Shown here: positions 7,117 to 13,590 of the stretch, one piece after another | Layout of the letters: the number at the start of each line of letters is the position of its first letter | Position numbering within the stretch: position 1 is the stretch's first letter | Assembly (NCBI GenBank): GCA_959605275.1 | Contig: CAUHFD010000022.1 | Coordinates: 1-21,544, forward strand | Direction: 5' to 3' | DNA from: an uncultured Eubacteriales bacterium | GTDB lineage: Bacteria > Bacillota > Clostridia > Oscillospirales > Ruminococcaceae | Length of the DNA: 21,544 bases | Notes under the pieces: generated by a model | The model's input: only the letters and a program-made list of their open reading frames with translations | Databases searched by the model: none | Told to the model about the DNA's origin: nothing | Program-made: the position numbers and the translations under genes

Positions 7117-9182
7117 TGCAGATAACGAGCGAAAAAAAGCCTTTATTAAAACCTGAAATTTTGGCTCCCTGCGGCAGTGAAGAAAGTGTACGTGCTGCTG
7201 TAAATTGCGGTGCTGACGCCGTTTACCTCGGACAGCAGGTATTTAATGCAAGGCAAAATGCAGCGAATTTTTCGGGACAGGCATTCAAAGATACCGTGAG
7301 TTTTTGTCATCTCAACGGCGTGAAGGTTTATCAGACGCTGAACACCTTGGTGTTTGACAGGGAACTTCCCGATTTGAAGCAGTGCGTAAAAAATGGCTGT
7401 GAAGCCGGCATTGACGCATTTATCATTCAGGACATGGGAGTATTGAAGCTGGTGCATGAGTGGGCTCCTCAAATGCCGATACATGCTTCAACCCAGATGA
7501 CGATACACACCTTATCAGGCGTTCGCTTTTTGGAGGAACTCGGTGTCAAGCGGGTTGTTCTGGCTCGAGAACTTTCGCTGAAAGAAATTCGGGAGATCGG
7601 GCAAAACTGTAAAGCGGAATTGGAAGTTTTTGTTCATGGCGCGCTTTGTGTATCGGTATCAGGGCAATGCTATATGAGCGGGATGCTCGGGTGCAGAAGC
7701 GGTAATCGCGGCACTTGCGCGCAACCCTGCCGCCTGCCTTTTTCGTTGCATGGAGATGGAGCGGCAGACTTGTCGCTGCGCGATTTGTCCGCAATCCCTT
7801 TGCTGAATGAGTTGGCGGAAGCAGGGGTAAAATCCTTTAAAATCGAAGGCAGGATGAAGCGCCCTGAATATGTTGCGGCAGCGGTGACAGCCTGCGTGGA
7901 AAAACTAAACGGAAAACAACCCGACTTAGAACAGTTGCAGGCGGTTTTTTCCCGTTCCGGATTTACGGATGGATATTTGACGGGAAAGCGTGACAAGACT
8001 ATGTTCGGGGTACGGCAGAAAGAGGATGTTACGGCGGCGGCTTCGGTATTGGCTCCGTTACGTAATTTGTATCGTTCATCGTATCAGCGCGTTTCGTGTG
8101 TAGGACATTTGGAAATAGGTGCCGCTAAGCCGTCGGTACTTACGATATCGGATTCGGACGGGAATCAAGTCCGGGCTGTCGGTGAGGTTGCGGAGGCTGC
8201 ACGAGAAAAAGCAATTACCATTGATTCAGCAAAAGAATATTTGAGCAAAATGGGCGGAACACCGTTTTATCTTTCCGATTTAACCGGAATCATAGAAGAA
8301 CAGTTATCTTTGCCGGCAAAAACGTTGAATGCAATGCGACGACATTGTGTGGAACAACTTGTTGAAATAAGAAGTAGGATTCGTGAAGTAAACTTTATTG
8401 ATCACGTGCCTGGTTTACCTCCTGCTCTGCCGAAATGTAAGCAGAAGCTTCGATTGCGTGCAGAAACTGTCGAACAGCTTGCCGGTCTTGACACTTCCGC
8501 CTTGGAATGGGTAATATTGCCAATCTGCCAGGTGTTGAAATGGGGACCGATCCCAGAGCAGCAAAAGATAATTGTAGAATTGCCGCGGGTTTCTTTTGAC
8601 GAAAAACGATTAGTTCGTGATTTGCAGCAACTGCAGGATTTGGGGTATGAGAAGATTTTGGTACAAAATCCGTCCCATATTTTTCTGGGGAAAAGCATGG
8701 GTTTTCAAATGTACGGTGGTTTTGGATTGAATGTTACCAATTCATACAGTGTAGCGTTTTATAAGGAACAAGGATTAACAGATGTCACTTTGTCTTTTGA
8801 ATTGAATTTGAATCAAGCAAAGCGAATCAATCGGGGAATTCCTATTGGGTTGATTGCATACGGAAGATTACCGCTGATGATCACCAGAAGTTGTCCGATT
8901 AAAAAGTATAAGGATTGCCGAAATTGTTCCGGGCATGGGACGCTGACCGATCGACAGGGAAAACAGTTTGAGATTCGCTGTCATCAAGAGGTGCGGGAAA
9001 TCTACAATCCCGATACGCTGTATATGGCGGATAAGATGGAAGATCTTGTTCCTTTTGATTTTATCATGCTGTATTTTACGGGAGAAAGTAATGCTGAAAT
9101 CAAACGTGTGGTACAAGAATATATCTCCGGCAGCGGAACGAGAAATCATATGACGCGCGGATTGTATTATCGAAAAGTATGA
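7116..9182 (+). CDS. U32-family Fe-S protein with DUF3656 region, RlhA-like
   Basis: A 688-residue peptidase U32-family protein. The N-terminal barrel opens with EILAPCGSEESVRAAVNCGADAVYLG (split here as residues 14-39) and carries the U32 signature around VFVHGALC (171-178), SGQCYMSG and GNRGTCAQPCR. Cysteines 178, 185, 193, 201 and 205 could ligate the Fe-S cluster known in the RlhA and TrhP members. A second cysteine group sits near the C-terminus (Cys593, Cys601, Cys604). Length and the extra central region resemble RlhA (YdcP), which makes 5-hydroxycytidine in 23S rRNA, rather than the shorter tRNA hydroxylase TrhP. Older annotations call these collagenases; protease activity is not supported for the RlhA/TrhP branch. 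Function here is by homology only. The gene overlaps zapA by one base and ends 28 nt before the dUTPase ATG. Confidence 0.82.
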   Translation: MQITSEKKPLLKPEILAPCGSEESVRAAVNCGADAVYLGQQVFNARQNAANFSGQAFKDTVSFCHLNGVKVYQTLNTLVFDRELPDLKQCVKNGCEAGIDAFIIQDMGVLKLVHEWAPQMPIHASTQMTIHTLSGVRFLEELGVKRVVLARELSLKEIREIGQNCKAELEVFVHGALCVSVSGQCYMSGMLGCRSGNRGTCAQPCRLPFSLHGDGAADLSLRDLSAIPLLNELAEAGVKSFKIEGRMKRPEYVAAAVTACVEKLNGKQPDLEQLQAVFSRSGFTDGYLTGKRDKTMFGVRQKEDVTAAASVLAPLRNLYRSSYQRVSCVGHLEIGAAKPSVLTISDSDGNQVRAVGEVAEAAREKAITIDSAKEYLSKMGGTPFYLSDLTGIIEEQLSLPAKTLNAMRRHCVEQLVEIRSRIREVNFIDHVPGLPPALPKCKQKLRLRAETVEQLAGLDTSALEWVILPICQVLKWGPIPEQQKIIVELPRVSFDEKRLVRDLQQLQDLGYEKILVQNPSHIFLGKSMGFQMYGGFGLNVTNSYSVAFYKEQGLTDVTLSFELNLNQAKRINRGIPIGLIAYGRLPLMITRSCPIKKYKDCRNCSGHGTLTDRQGKQFEIRCHQEVREIYNPDTLYMADKMEDLVPFDFIMLYFTGESNAEIKRVVQEYISGSGTRNHMTRGLYYRKV

Positions 9183-9213
9183 CGGGAGGAACGGTATTAT
9201 ACCGAAAAATATG
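9183..9213 (+). promoter_or_regulatory. dut ribosome binding site with hairpin in the spacer
   Basis: GGGAGGA at 9184-9190 is 20 nt from ATG 9211, too far for normal initiation. Between them CGGTA (9192-9196), TTA, TACCG (9200-9204) forms a perfect 5-bp hairpin. If folded, it leaves one spacer base before and six after the stem, an effective spacing of about 7 nt. An ATT codon at 9196 is the alternative start at normal linear distance. Confidence 0.5.
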
Positions 9214-9651
9214 GTTGTTTATTTAAAGAAAACAGATGTGCGGGCAAAGGTTCCTGAGCGGGCTACTTCGGGCAGCGCCGGTTTTGATTTGTTTGCATTG
9301 TTGGATAAAGATTTGATGGTTTATCCGCATCAGCCGGTTAAAATTCATACTGGCATCGCGCTGTCTATGCCGAATAATCAAATGGTGGGATTGATTTATC
9401 CGAGAAGTGGTTTGGCGAGTAAGTTTGGATTGATTCCCTCAAATTGCGTCGGTGTGATTGACAGCGATTATCGCGGTGAAATTATGGTATCGCTGACCAA
9501 TTTATCTCAAACCGCTTATTGTCTGAAACCGTTTGAAAGAATTGCGCAGTTGGTTTTTGCACCGGTGATTTTACCGGAACTATCTGAAACAGATAACCTT
9601 GATGATACAGAACGGGGAGCAGGAGGATTCGGTTCTACCGGACAGCAATAG
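9211..9651 (+). CDS. dut: Deoxyuridine 5'-triphosphate nucleotidohydrolase (trimeric dUTPase)
   Basis: Hydrolyses dUTP to dUMP and pyrophosphate, keeping uracil out of DNA and feeding thymidylate synthesis. The 146-residue protein has all five trimeric-dUTPase motifs: 1 SAGFDL (22-27), 2 PRSG (64-67), 3 GVIDSDYRG (81-89, with the catalytic Asp and stacking Tyr), 4 RIAQLVF (110-116) and 5 RGAGGFGSTG (135-144). The ATG at 9211 matches the usual family N-terminus (VVYLKKTD). An upstream ATT start at 9196 would add five residues and cannot be excluded because of the ribosome binding site position. The gene lies 28 nt after the U32 gene and probably belongs to the zapA transcript. Confidence 0.96.
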   Translation: MVVYLKKTDVRAKVPERATSGSAGFDLFALLDKDLMVYPHQPVKIHTGIALSMPNNQMVGLIYPRSGLASKFGLIPSNCVGVIDSDYRGEIMVSLTNLSQTAYCLKPFERIAQLVFAPVILPELSETDNLDDTERGAGGFGSTGQQ

Positions 9652-9664
9652 AACAGAAAGATTT

Positions 9665-9688
9665 GCATGAAAAATATGATTTTCATGC
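9665..9688 (+). repeat. Inverted repeat after dut
   Basis: GCATGAAAA (9665-9673) and TTTTCATGC (9680-9688) pair perfectly around a 6-nt loop, 13 nt after the dut stop. No T tract follows directly (TATGCTTGGCTATCTTTTATTG), so it is a poor terminator. It may be an mRNA 3'-end or processing hairpin, or an operator. Confidence 0.45.
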
Positions 9689-9760
9689 TATGCTTGGCTA
9701 TCTTTTATTGCAACACAACGGAGAAAAGAAGCAAACTTCAGAAAAAGGATGGTACTTGAC

Positions 9761-10030
9761 ATGAAATTCAAGAAAACATTTATGTTTATTTTATTTCTTA
9801 TCATGGGGATTTTAATCGGTTCGGTCATTGCGATGCTTTGTAAAAATGTTAGCTTTTTAAGCTGGCTCGCACTGGGAGAAACGATTGGCGTTGGTATTCC
9901 GGATCCGATTTCCATTGATTTGGCAATTGTGACTTTAGCATTTGGCTTTTCCATCAATATAAATGTTGCACAGATTCTTTGCATTATTGCAAGCCTTGCA
10001 ATATATAAACGCTTTAGCAAAGGATTATAA
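9761..10030 (+). CDS. DUF4321 family small membrane protein
   Basis: An 89-residue integral membrane protein of unknown function. Hydrophobic segments are seen at about residues 7-27 and 57-80, separated by a loop with GETIGVGIPDPISIDL. The second half (LAIVTLAFGFSININVAQILCII) matches the DUF4321 pattern as I recall it: a SPFTLDL-like turn, then LTFGF and LN-rich helices. In many clostridia such a gene sits next to maf and mreB, as here. I chose ATG 9761 because AGGA (9746-9749) lies 11 nt upstream; ATG 9749 would overlap that site and add only four residues. The 63-bp gap to maf has no terminator. Function is not known. Confidence 0.72.
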   Translation: MKFKKTFMFILFLIMGILIGSVIAMLCKNVSFLSWLALGETIGVGIPDPISIDLAIVTLAFGFSININVAQILCIIASLAIYKRFSKGL

Positions 10031-10093
10031 TATAGGAAAATGTTTTGTACCGGCTTTAAAATAAGTATAACGGAAGTAGGATAGAATAAATAT

Positions 10094-10651
10094 ATGGAAG
10101 TACTTTTGGCATCAAAATCGCCGCGTCGACGGCAGCTTTTATCTCTTATTTTCGAGGAGTTTCAGTCAGTGACATCCGATTTTGATGAAAGTACCGTTAC
10201 GGAAAACGATCCGGAGGAATTGGTGAAATATCTTTCATTTTGCAAAGCAAGTGCAGTATCAGGGCGAAAGGAACAATTGGTTATCGGTGCTGATACTGTG
10301 GTGGTTTCTCCTGAAAACAAGGTGTTTGGAATACCGCCGGATGAAGCCGTGGCTTATGGAATGCTGCGAGCGCTTTCCGGCAAAAAGCATCAGGTGATGA
10401 CCGGTGTGACTTTGCTGTATCAGGGAAAGGTGCTTACTTTTTGCAGCAAGACGGATGTTTATTTCCGTTCCTTGGAGGAAGAGGAAATATGGGATTACAT
10501 TCGCTCCGGAGAACCGTTTGATAAGGCGGGCGGATACGGAATACAGGGAAAAGCGGCAATTTTTGTCGAAAAGATTGACGGTGACTTTTATAATGTAATG
10601 GGACTGCCGGTCACCGACTTATATATAGCGGTACAGCAGTTTGTCCGTTAA
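10094..10651 (+). CDS. maf: Maf/YhdE-type nucleoside triphosphate pyrophosphatase
   Basis: Maf proteins hydrolyse non-canonical or modified nucleoside triphosphates (the YhdE branch acts on dTTP/UTP) and are tied to septum control in Bacillus. The 185-residue protein has SKSPRR (7-12), Lys51 in the KAS segment, GADTVV with catalytic-type Asp67 (65-70), LSGKKHQVMTGV (94-105), GEPFDKAGGYGIQG (139-152, Gln151) and NVMGLPV (167-173). One departure: the usual Gly-Lys-Pro after the second strand is Gly-Ile-Pro (Ile80, codon ATA at 10331-10333). AGTAGGA at 10075-10081 is 12 nt from the ATG. A maf-mreBCD order is also found in B. subtilis (with radC between); radC is absent here. Confidence 0.93.
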   Translation: MEVLLASKSPRRRQLLSLIFEEFQSVTSDFDESTVTENDPEELVKYLSFCKASAVSGRKEQLVIGADTVVVSPENKVFGIPPDEAVAYGMLRALSGKKHQVMTGVTLLYQGKVLTFCSKTDVYFRSLEEEEIWDYIRSGEPFDKAGGYGIQGKAAIFVEKIDGDFYNVMGLPVTDLYIAVQQFVR

Positions 10652-10686
10652 AAGATAAGAAATTTTAAAAATTCATAATTTTTTTG

Positions 10687-10715
10687 TTGTGTTCCGCAGT
10701 AAATAGGGATATAAT
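10687..10715 (+). promoter_or_regulatory. SigA-type promoter for mreB
   Basis: TTGTGT (10687-10692), 17-bp spacer, TATAAT (10710-10715). The predicted start near 10722 lies 36 nt before the mreB ATG. This uncouples mreB from maf. Confidence 0.75.
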
Positions 10716-10757
10716 AAGTAAGAATGGAATTTTTTACAAAACAGGAAGGGGAACAAT

Positions 10758-11774
10758 ATGTTTTCAAGAGATATAGGAATTGATTTGGGAACAGCGAATA
10801 CGCTGGTCTTTTTAAAGGGTAAAGGAATCATTATCAGAGAGCCGTCTGTGGTTGCGGTGGATGTTAAGAATCATACGGTACGCTGTGTCGGACAGGAAGC
10901 AAAGGACGTTATCGGAAGAACTCCCGGTTCTATCGTTGCAGTACGTCCGCTCAAGGATGGAGTAATTGCTGATTTTGATGTTACCACCAGCATGTTGCAG
11001 GAGTTTATTCGAAAAGCAACCAATAAATCTTTGATGACTAAGATCAGAGTCATTATTTGTATCCCATCCGGTGTTACTGCGGTAGAGCGCCGAGCAGTTA
11101 AAGACGCCACCGAAGCTGCCGGAGCAAAGAAAGTTTGGGTTATTGAAGAACCAATGGCTGCTGCTATCGGGGCAGGGCTCCCTGTTGCAGAACCGACCGG
11201 AAGCATGGTAGTGGATATCGGAGGCGGAACTTCTGAAGTCGCGGTGATTTCGCTCGGCGGCATTGTAGCGTCCAAGTCTGTTCGAGTCGGCGGAGATATG
11301 TTTGATACGGCGATTGCAGCATATATTAAAAAGAAATATAACCTGTTGATCGGTGAGAGAACCGCAGAAAATATTAAAATTGAGATCGGTTCTGCATACC
11401 CGTTGGAACAAGAAACTTCTATTACGATAAAAGGACGGAACCAGCTTAACGGACTGCCCGAAAGCGTCAGCGTATCTTCAGAAGAGGTCAGAGAGGCTTT
11501 GACAGATCCGTTATACAGCATTTTGGATGCAGTGAAAGTGACACTTGAAAAAACACCGCCGGAGTTGTCTGCGGATATCATCGATCAGGGCATCACTCTG
11601 ACCGGTGGAGGTGCTTTGCTGCGTGGATTGAATAAACTTGTTGAGCAAGAAACCGGAATACCTGTTTTTGTGGCAGACGAGCCGCTTGATTGTGTGGCGG
11701 CAGGAACCGGTAAAGTATTGGAAAATTTGGACAAGTTTCCTGACGTATTGTCGGATGATGAGTACAAATATTAA
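10758..11774 (+). CDS. mreB: Rod shape-determining actin homologue MreB
   Basis: MreB polymerises under the membrane and orients the elongasome (MreC, MreD, RodA, PBP2) to maintain rod shape. The 338-residue protein is of standard length. Actin-fold nucleotide motifs are clear: phosphate 1 DIGIDLGTANTLV (5-17), a PSGVTAVERRAV stretch near 112, phosphate 2 DIGGGTSEVAV (153-163) and the adenosine motif LTGGGALLRGL (281-291). The N-terminus starts FSRDIGID, as in B. subtilis MreB and Mbl. GGAAGGGGAA at 10744-10753 is a strong ribosome binding site 4-5 nt before the ATG. mreC follows 262 bp later, beyond a hairpin, rather than overlapping it. Confidence 0.98.
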   Translation: MFSRDIGIDLGTANTLVFLKGKGIIIREPSVVAVDVKNHTVRCVGQEAKDVIGRTPGSIVAVRPLKDGVIADFDVTTSMLQEFIRKATNKSLMTKIRVIICIPSGVTAVERRAVKDATEAAGAKKVWVIEEPMAAAIGAGLPVAEPTGSMVVDIGGGTSEVAVISLGGIVASKSVRVGGDMFDTAIAAYIKKKYNLLIGERTAENIKIEIGSAYPLEQETSITIKGRNQLNGLPESVSVSSEEVREALTDPLYSILDAVKVTLEKTPPELSADIIDQGITLTGGGALLRGLNKLVEQETGIPVFVADEPLDCVAAGTGKVLENLDKFPDVLSDDEYKY

Positions 11775-11787
11775 TAGGAATGATCCA

Positions 11788-11820
11788 ACTCTACAAGGTG
11801 ATGCAATCAGCTTGTAGAGT
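11788..11820 (+). repeat. Hairpin between mreB and mreC
   Basis: ACTCTACAAG (11788-11797) pairs with CTTGTAGAGT (11811-11820), and inner TGAT/ATCA extend the stem past a G-G mismatch. CATTTCAGTT follows, with no real T run, so this is a weak terminator or an mRNA stability/processing hairpin. The rest of the 262-bp gap holds a 12-bp AT palindrome (11837-11848) and a poor promoter-like pair (TTGTCA 11912, TATTGT 11937, 19-bp spacer); nothing else is clear. Confidence 0.5.
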
Positions 11821-12036
11821 CATTTCAGTTATAGGCATTTTATAAAATACCGGTTTTATCTGCATAAACAGTGTCTGAATCGGAGATCACTTCGATAAGA
11901 TTTTATCATCTTTGTCAAGGAAGTGCCTCTATTTTCTATTGTAAAGAATAGGATTGCGTATCTTTTGCTGCGCAGTATCATGGGGCAAGCTCTTGTTGAG
12001 TGATATTCATATTTTTAGAATAAAGGAGCAGTCGCC

Positions 12037-12906
12037 GTGCGTGATTTTTTACACAGTAAGCGATTTAAAATATTAGTAGCAGTGCTTGCTGTTTTATTTG
12101 GCTTTATGCTATATGCCGTTGCTACCGGCGATATTGCTACGGTACCTTCTAAGGTGGTCAGCGTGATTGTTACACCGTTCCAAAAGCTTTCGTCTTCTAT
12201 TTCCACCTCAGTATCGGATTTTTTGGGACAGTTTGCCGATTCCAATAAAAACTATAAAGAGAATATTAAACTCAAGGATGAAATTGCGGAATTACAAAAA
12301 AAGCTGGTTGACTATGAGAAAACCAAAGACGAAAATGAGCAGCTGAAAGAATTGTTAGGTGTAAAAGAGCTGGACGAGAGTTATAACGGTGTGGCGGCGG
12401 CAGTGATTGCCAGAGATGCCACAGATCGATATGAGTCATTTGTTATCAATAAAGGCTCTCAGCATGGAATTAAACAGTATGATCCTGTTGTGACCAGCCG
12501 CGGATTGGTCGGAATTGTGACCAAGGTGTATCTGACTTCTGCCAGAGTCGTAACGATTCTCAGTCCGGATTATCCGGTAGGCGCGTTGGAGCGTAGAACG
12601 GGGGAGACTGGCTCTGTTGCCGGAAATATTGAATGGCTGGAAGACGGAAAATGTATATTAAGCTATTTACAAAGGGAGACTGCTGTTACCAAGGGAGATG
12701 TTGTCGTAACTTCAGGAGCAAGCGGACGGTTCCCGGCAAATTATGTTATCGGTGTTGTTGAGGATGTAAAGCAGAAATCGGACGGAAAAACCGCATATGC
12801 TGTGATACGCCCGAGTGAGGACATTAAACAGGTGAATGATGTTTGTGTATTAACAGAGTTTTTGGGTAAAGGAATCGGCAACTTGGAAAGTGATGGGGGA
12901 GAGTAA
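12037..12906 (+). CDS. mreC: Rod shape-determining protein MreC
   Basis: MreC is a bitopic membrane scaffold that activates PBP2 in the elongasome. The 289-residue protein has a short cytoplasmic start, one membrane segment at about 11-29 (KILVAVLAVLFGFMLYAVA), an extracytoplasmic coiled coil at about 66-107 (LKDEIAELQKKLVDYEKTKDE) and the beta-rich MreC core (VAAAVIARDATDRYESFVINKG; TSRGLVGIVTKV; ITLSPDYPVGA-like strand; VVTSGASGRFPANYVIGVV). It starts with GTG 12037; AGGAG at 12024-12028 is 8 nt upstream. mreD begins 4 nt after the stop codon. Confidence 0.95.
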   Translation: MRDFLHSKRFKILVAVLAVLFGFMLYAVATGDIATVPSKVVSVIVTPFQKLSSSISTSVSDFLGQFADSNKNYKENIKLKDEIAELQKKLVDYEKTKDENEQLKELLGVKELDESYNGVAAAVIARDATDRYESFVINKGSQHGIKQYDPVVTSRGLVGIVTKVYLTSARVVTILSPDYPVGALERRTGETGSVAGNIEWLEDGKCILSYLQRETAVTKGDVVVTSGASGRFPANYVIGVVEDVKQKSDGKTAYAVIRPSEDIKQVNDVCVLTEFLGKGIGNLESDGGE

Positions 12907-12909
12907 GCT

Positions 12910-13437
12910 GTGGCGCAATTAAATCAACGCAAAAAAAACGGCGTGAAATGGCTGTTATATACATTTTTGCTGTTTTTGGCGTTTATTTTGCAGACCACTG
13001 TGGGCTTTTTGCAAGTGTTCGGAGTAAAGCCGATCTTTATTCTTCCGGTCATGGTCTATATTTCTATGTTTGAGGGAGAACTTGCAGGGGCAGTCGTCGG
13101 AATTATCGGCGGACTCTTTTGGGATACTGCGTCAGATAAGCTGCTGGGCTTTAATGCAATCATTATGATGGTGATATGTATCAGCGCGGCTTTGCTGGTC
13201 ATGTATCTTGTTCGGGTAAATGTATGGAATGCCCTTCTTTTTGTTTTTGTCGGGGCATTGCTGCAGGGATTGATCGACTTTTTTTTCTATTATCTTATCT
13301 GGAATTATGACTACTCCTATTTGATTTTATTAAAGAAAATATTACCGACAGTATTATATACAACTTTGATTTCTCCATTGTTTTTTTTCATCATACGTAA
13401 AATTTCCTATACTTTCAGTGAGGTAGAACGGATTTAG
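12910..13437 (+). CDS. mreD: Rod shape-determining membrane protein MreD
   Basis: This 175-residue polytopic protein has about five to six hydrophobic helices (about 14-32, 38-52, 57-72, 82-101, 106-128, 143-163). The FEGELAGAVVGIIGGLFWDTASDKLLGFNA region carries the MreD hallmark GLFWD and a following LG-N turn. It works with MreC and PBP2 in lateral wall synthesis. It starts with GTG 12910 behind GGGGGAGAG (about 12895-12903), which overlaps the end of mreC, so coupled translation is likely. Confidence 0.92.
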   Translation: MAQLNQRKKNGVKWLLYTFLLFLAFILQTTVGFLQVFGVKPIFILPVMVYISMFEGELAGAVVGIIGGLFWDTASDKLLGFNAIIMMVICISAALLVMYLVRVNVWNALLFVFVGALLQGLIDFFFYYLIWNYDYSYLILLKKILPTVLYTTLISPLFFFIIRKISYTFSEVERI

Positions 13438-13456
13438 GCAAGAAGGGAAGGATCAA

Positions 13457-13491
13457 AGTATGAAAGAAATGCACCGCATTCCTTTCATACT
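13457..13491 (+). repeat. Hairpin over the start of the small ORF between mreD and pbp2
   Basis: AGTATGAAAG-A-AATGC (13457-13472), loop ACC, GCATT-C-CTTTCATACT (13476-13491): 15 paired positions and one A-C mismatch. Two interrupted T runs follow (TTTT at 13496-13499 and 13504-13507), so it could act as an attenuator. The left arm includes the ATG of the small ORF. Confidence 0.65.
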
Positions 13492-13588
13492 CCGCTTTTG
13501 TGCTTTTGCGGCAAATATGACGCCGAAATTTCGGTCTGCATTTCATTTGATCGAAACCGGACAAAAGCTCAGAAAGGAATGGTTATAA
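13460..13588 (+). CDS. Possible 42-residue small protein or leader peptide, unknown function
   Basis: ATG 13460 to TAA 13586-13588 encodes 42 residues beginning MKEMHRIPFILRFCAFAANM and ending KLRKEWL. AAGGGAAGGA (13443-13452) ends 7 nt before the ATG, a very good ribosome binding site. The frame opens 22 nt after mreD and stops 2 nt before the pbp2 ATG, so it fills the whole gap and would couple mreD and pbp2 translation. The product is basic with a short hydrophobic N-terminal part (IPFILRFCAFAA). I recognise no family. Its start codon is buried in a hairpin. It may be a real small elongasome-linked peptide, a leader peptide whose translation controls pbp2, or a chance frame. Confidence 0.4.
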   Translation: MKEMHRIPFILRFCAFAANMTPKFRSAFHLIETGQKLRKEWL

Positions 13589-13590
13589 TT

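Noticed and set aside
10663..10686. A/T-only hairpin between maf and mreB as a terminator
   Set aside because: The stem (AAAAATT/AATTTTT) has no G-C pairs and would be unstable; the T run may simply be upstream promoter AT-richness.
10871..11581. 236-codon open frame on the - strand inside mreB
   Set aside because: It lies wholly opposite the clearly conserved mreB frame, has low-complexity Ser/Thr/Ala composition and no ribosome binding site of note.
13498..13590. Extended N-terminus for PBP2 starting at TTG 13498
   Set aside because: The added residues are not PBP2-like, overlap the small ORF and have no ribosome binding site; ATG 13591 has one at good spacing and precedes the membrane helix directly.
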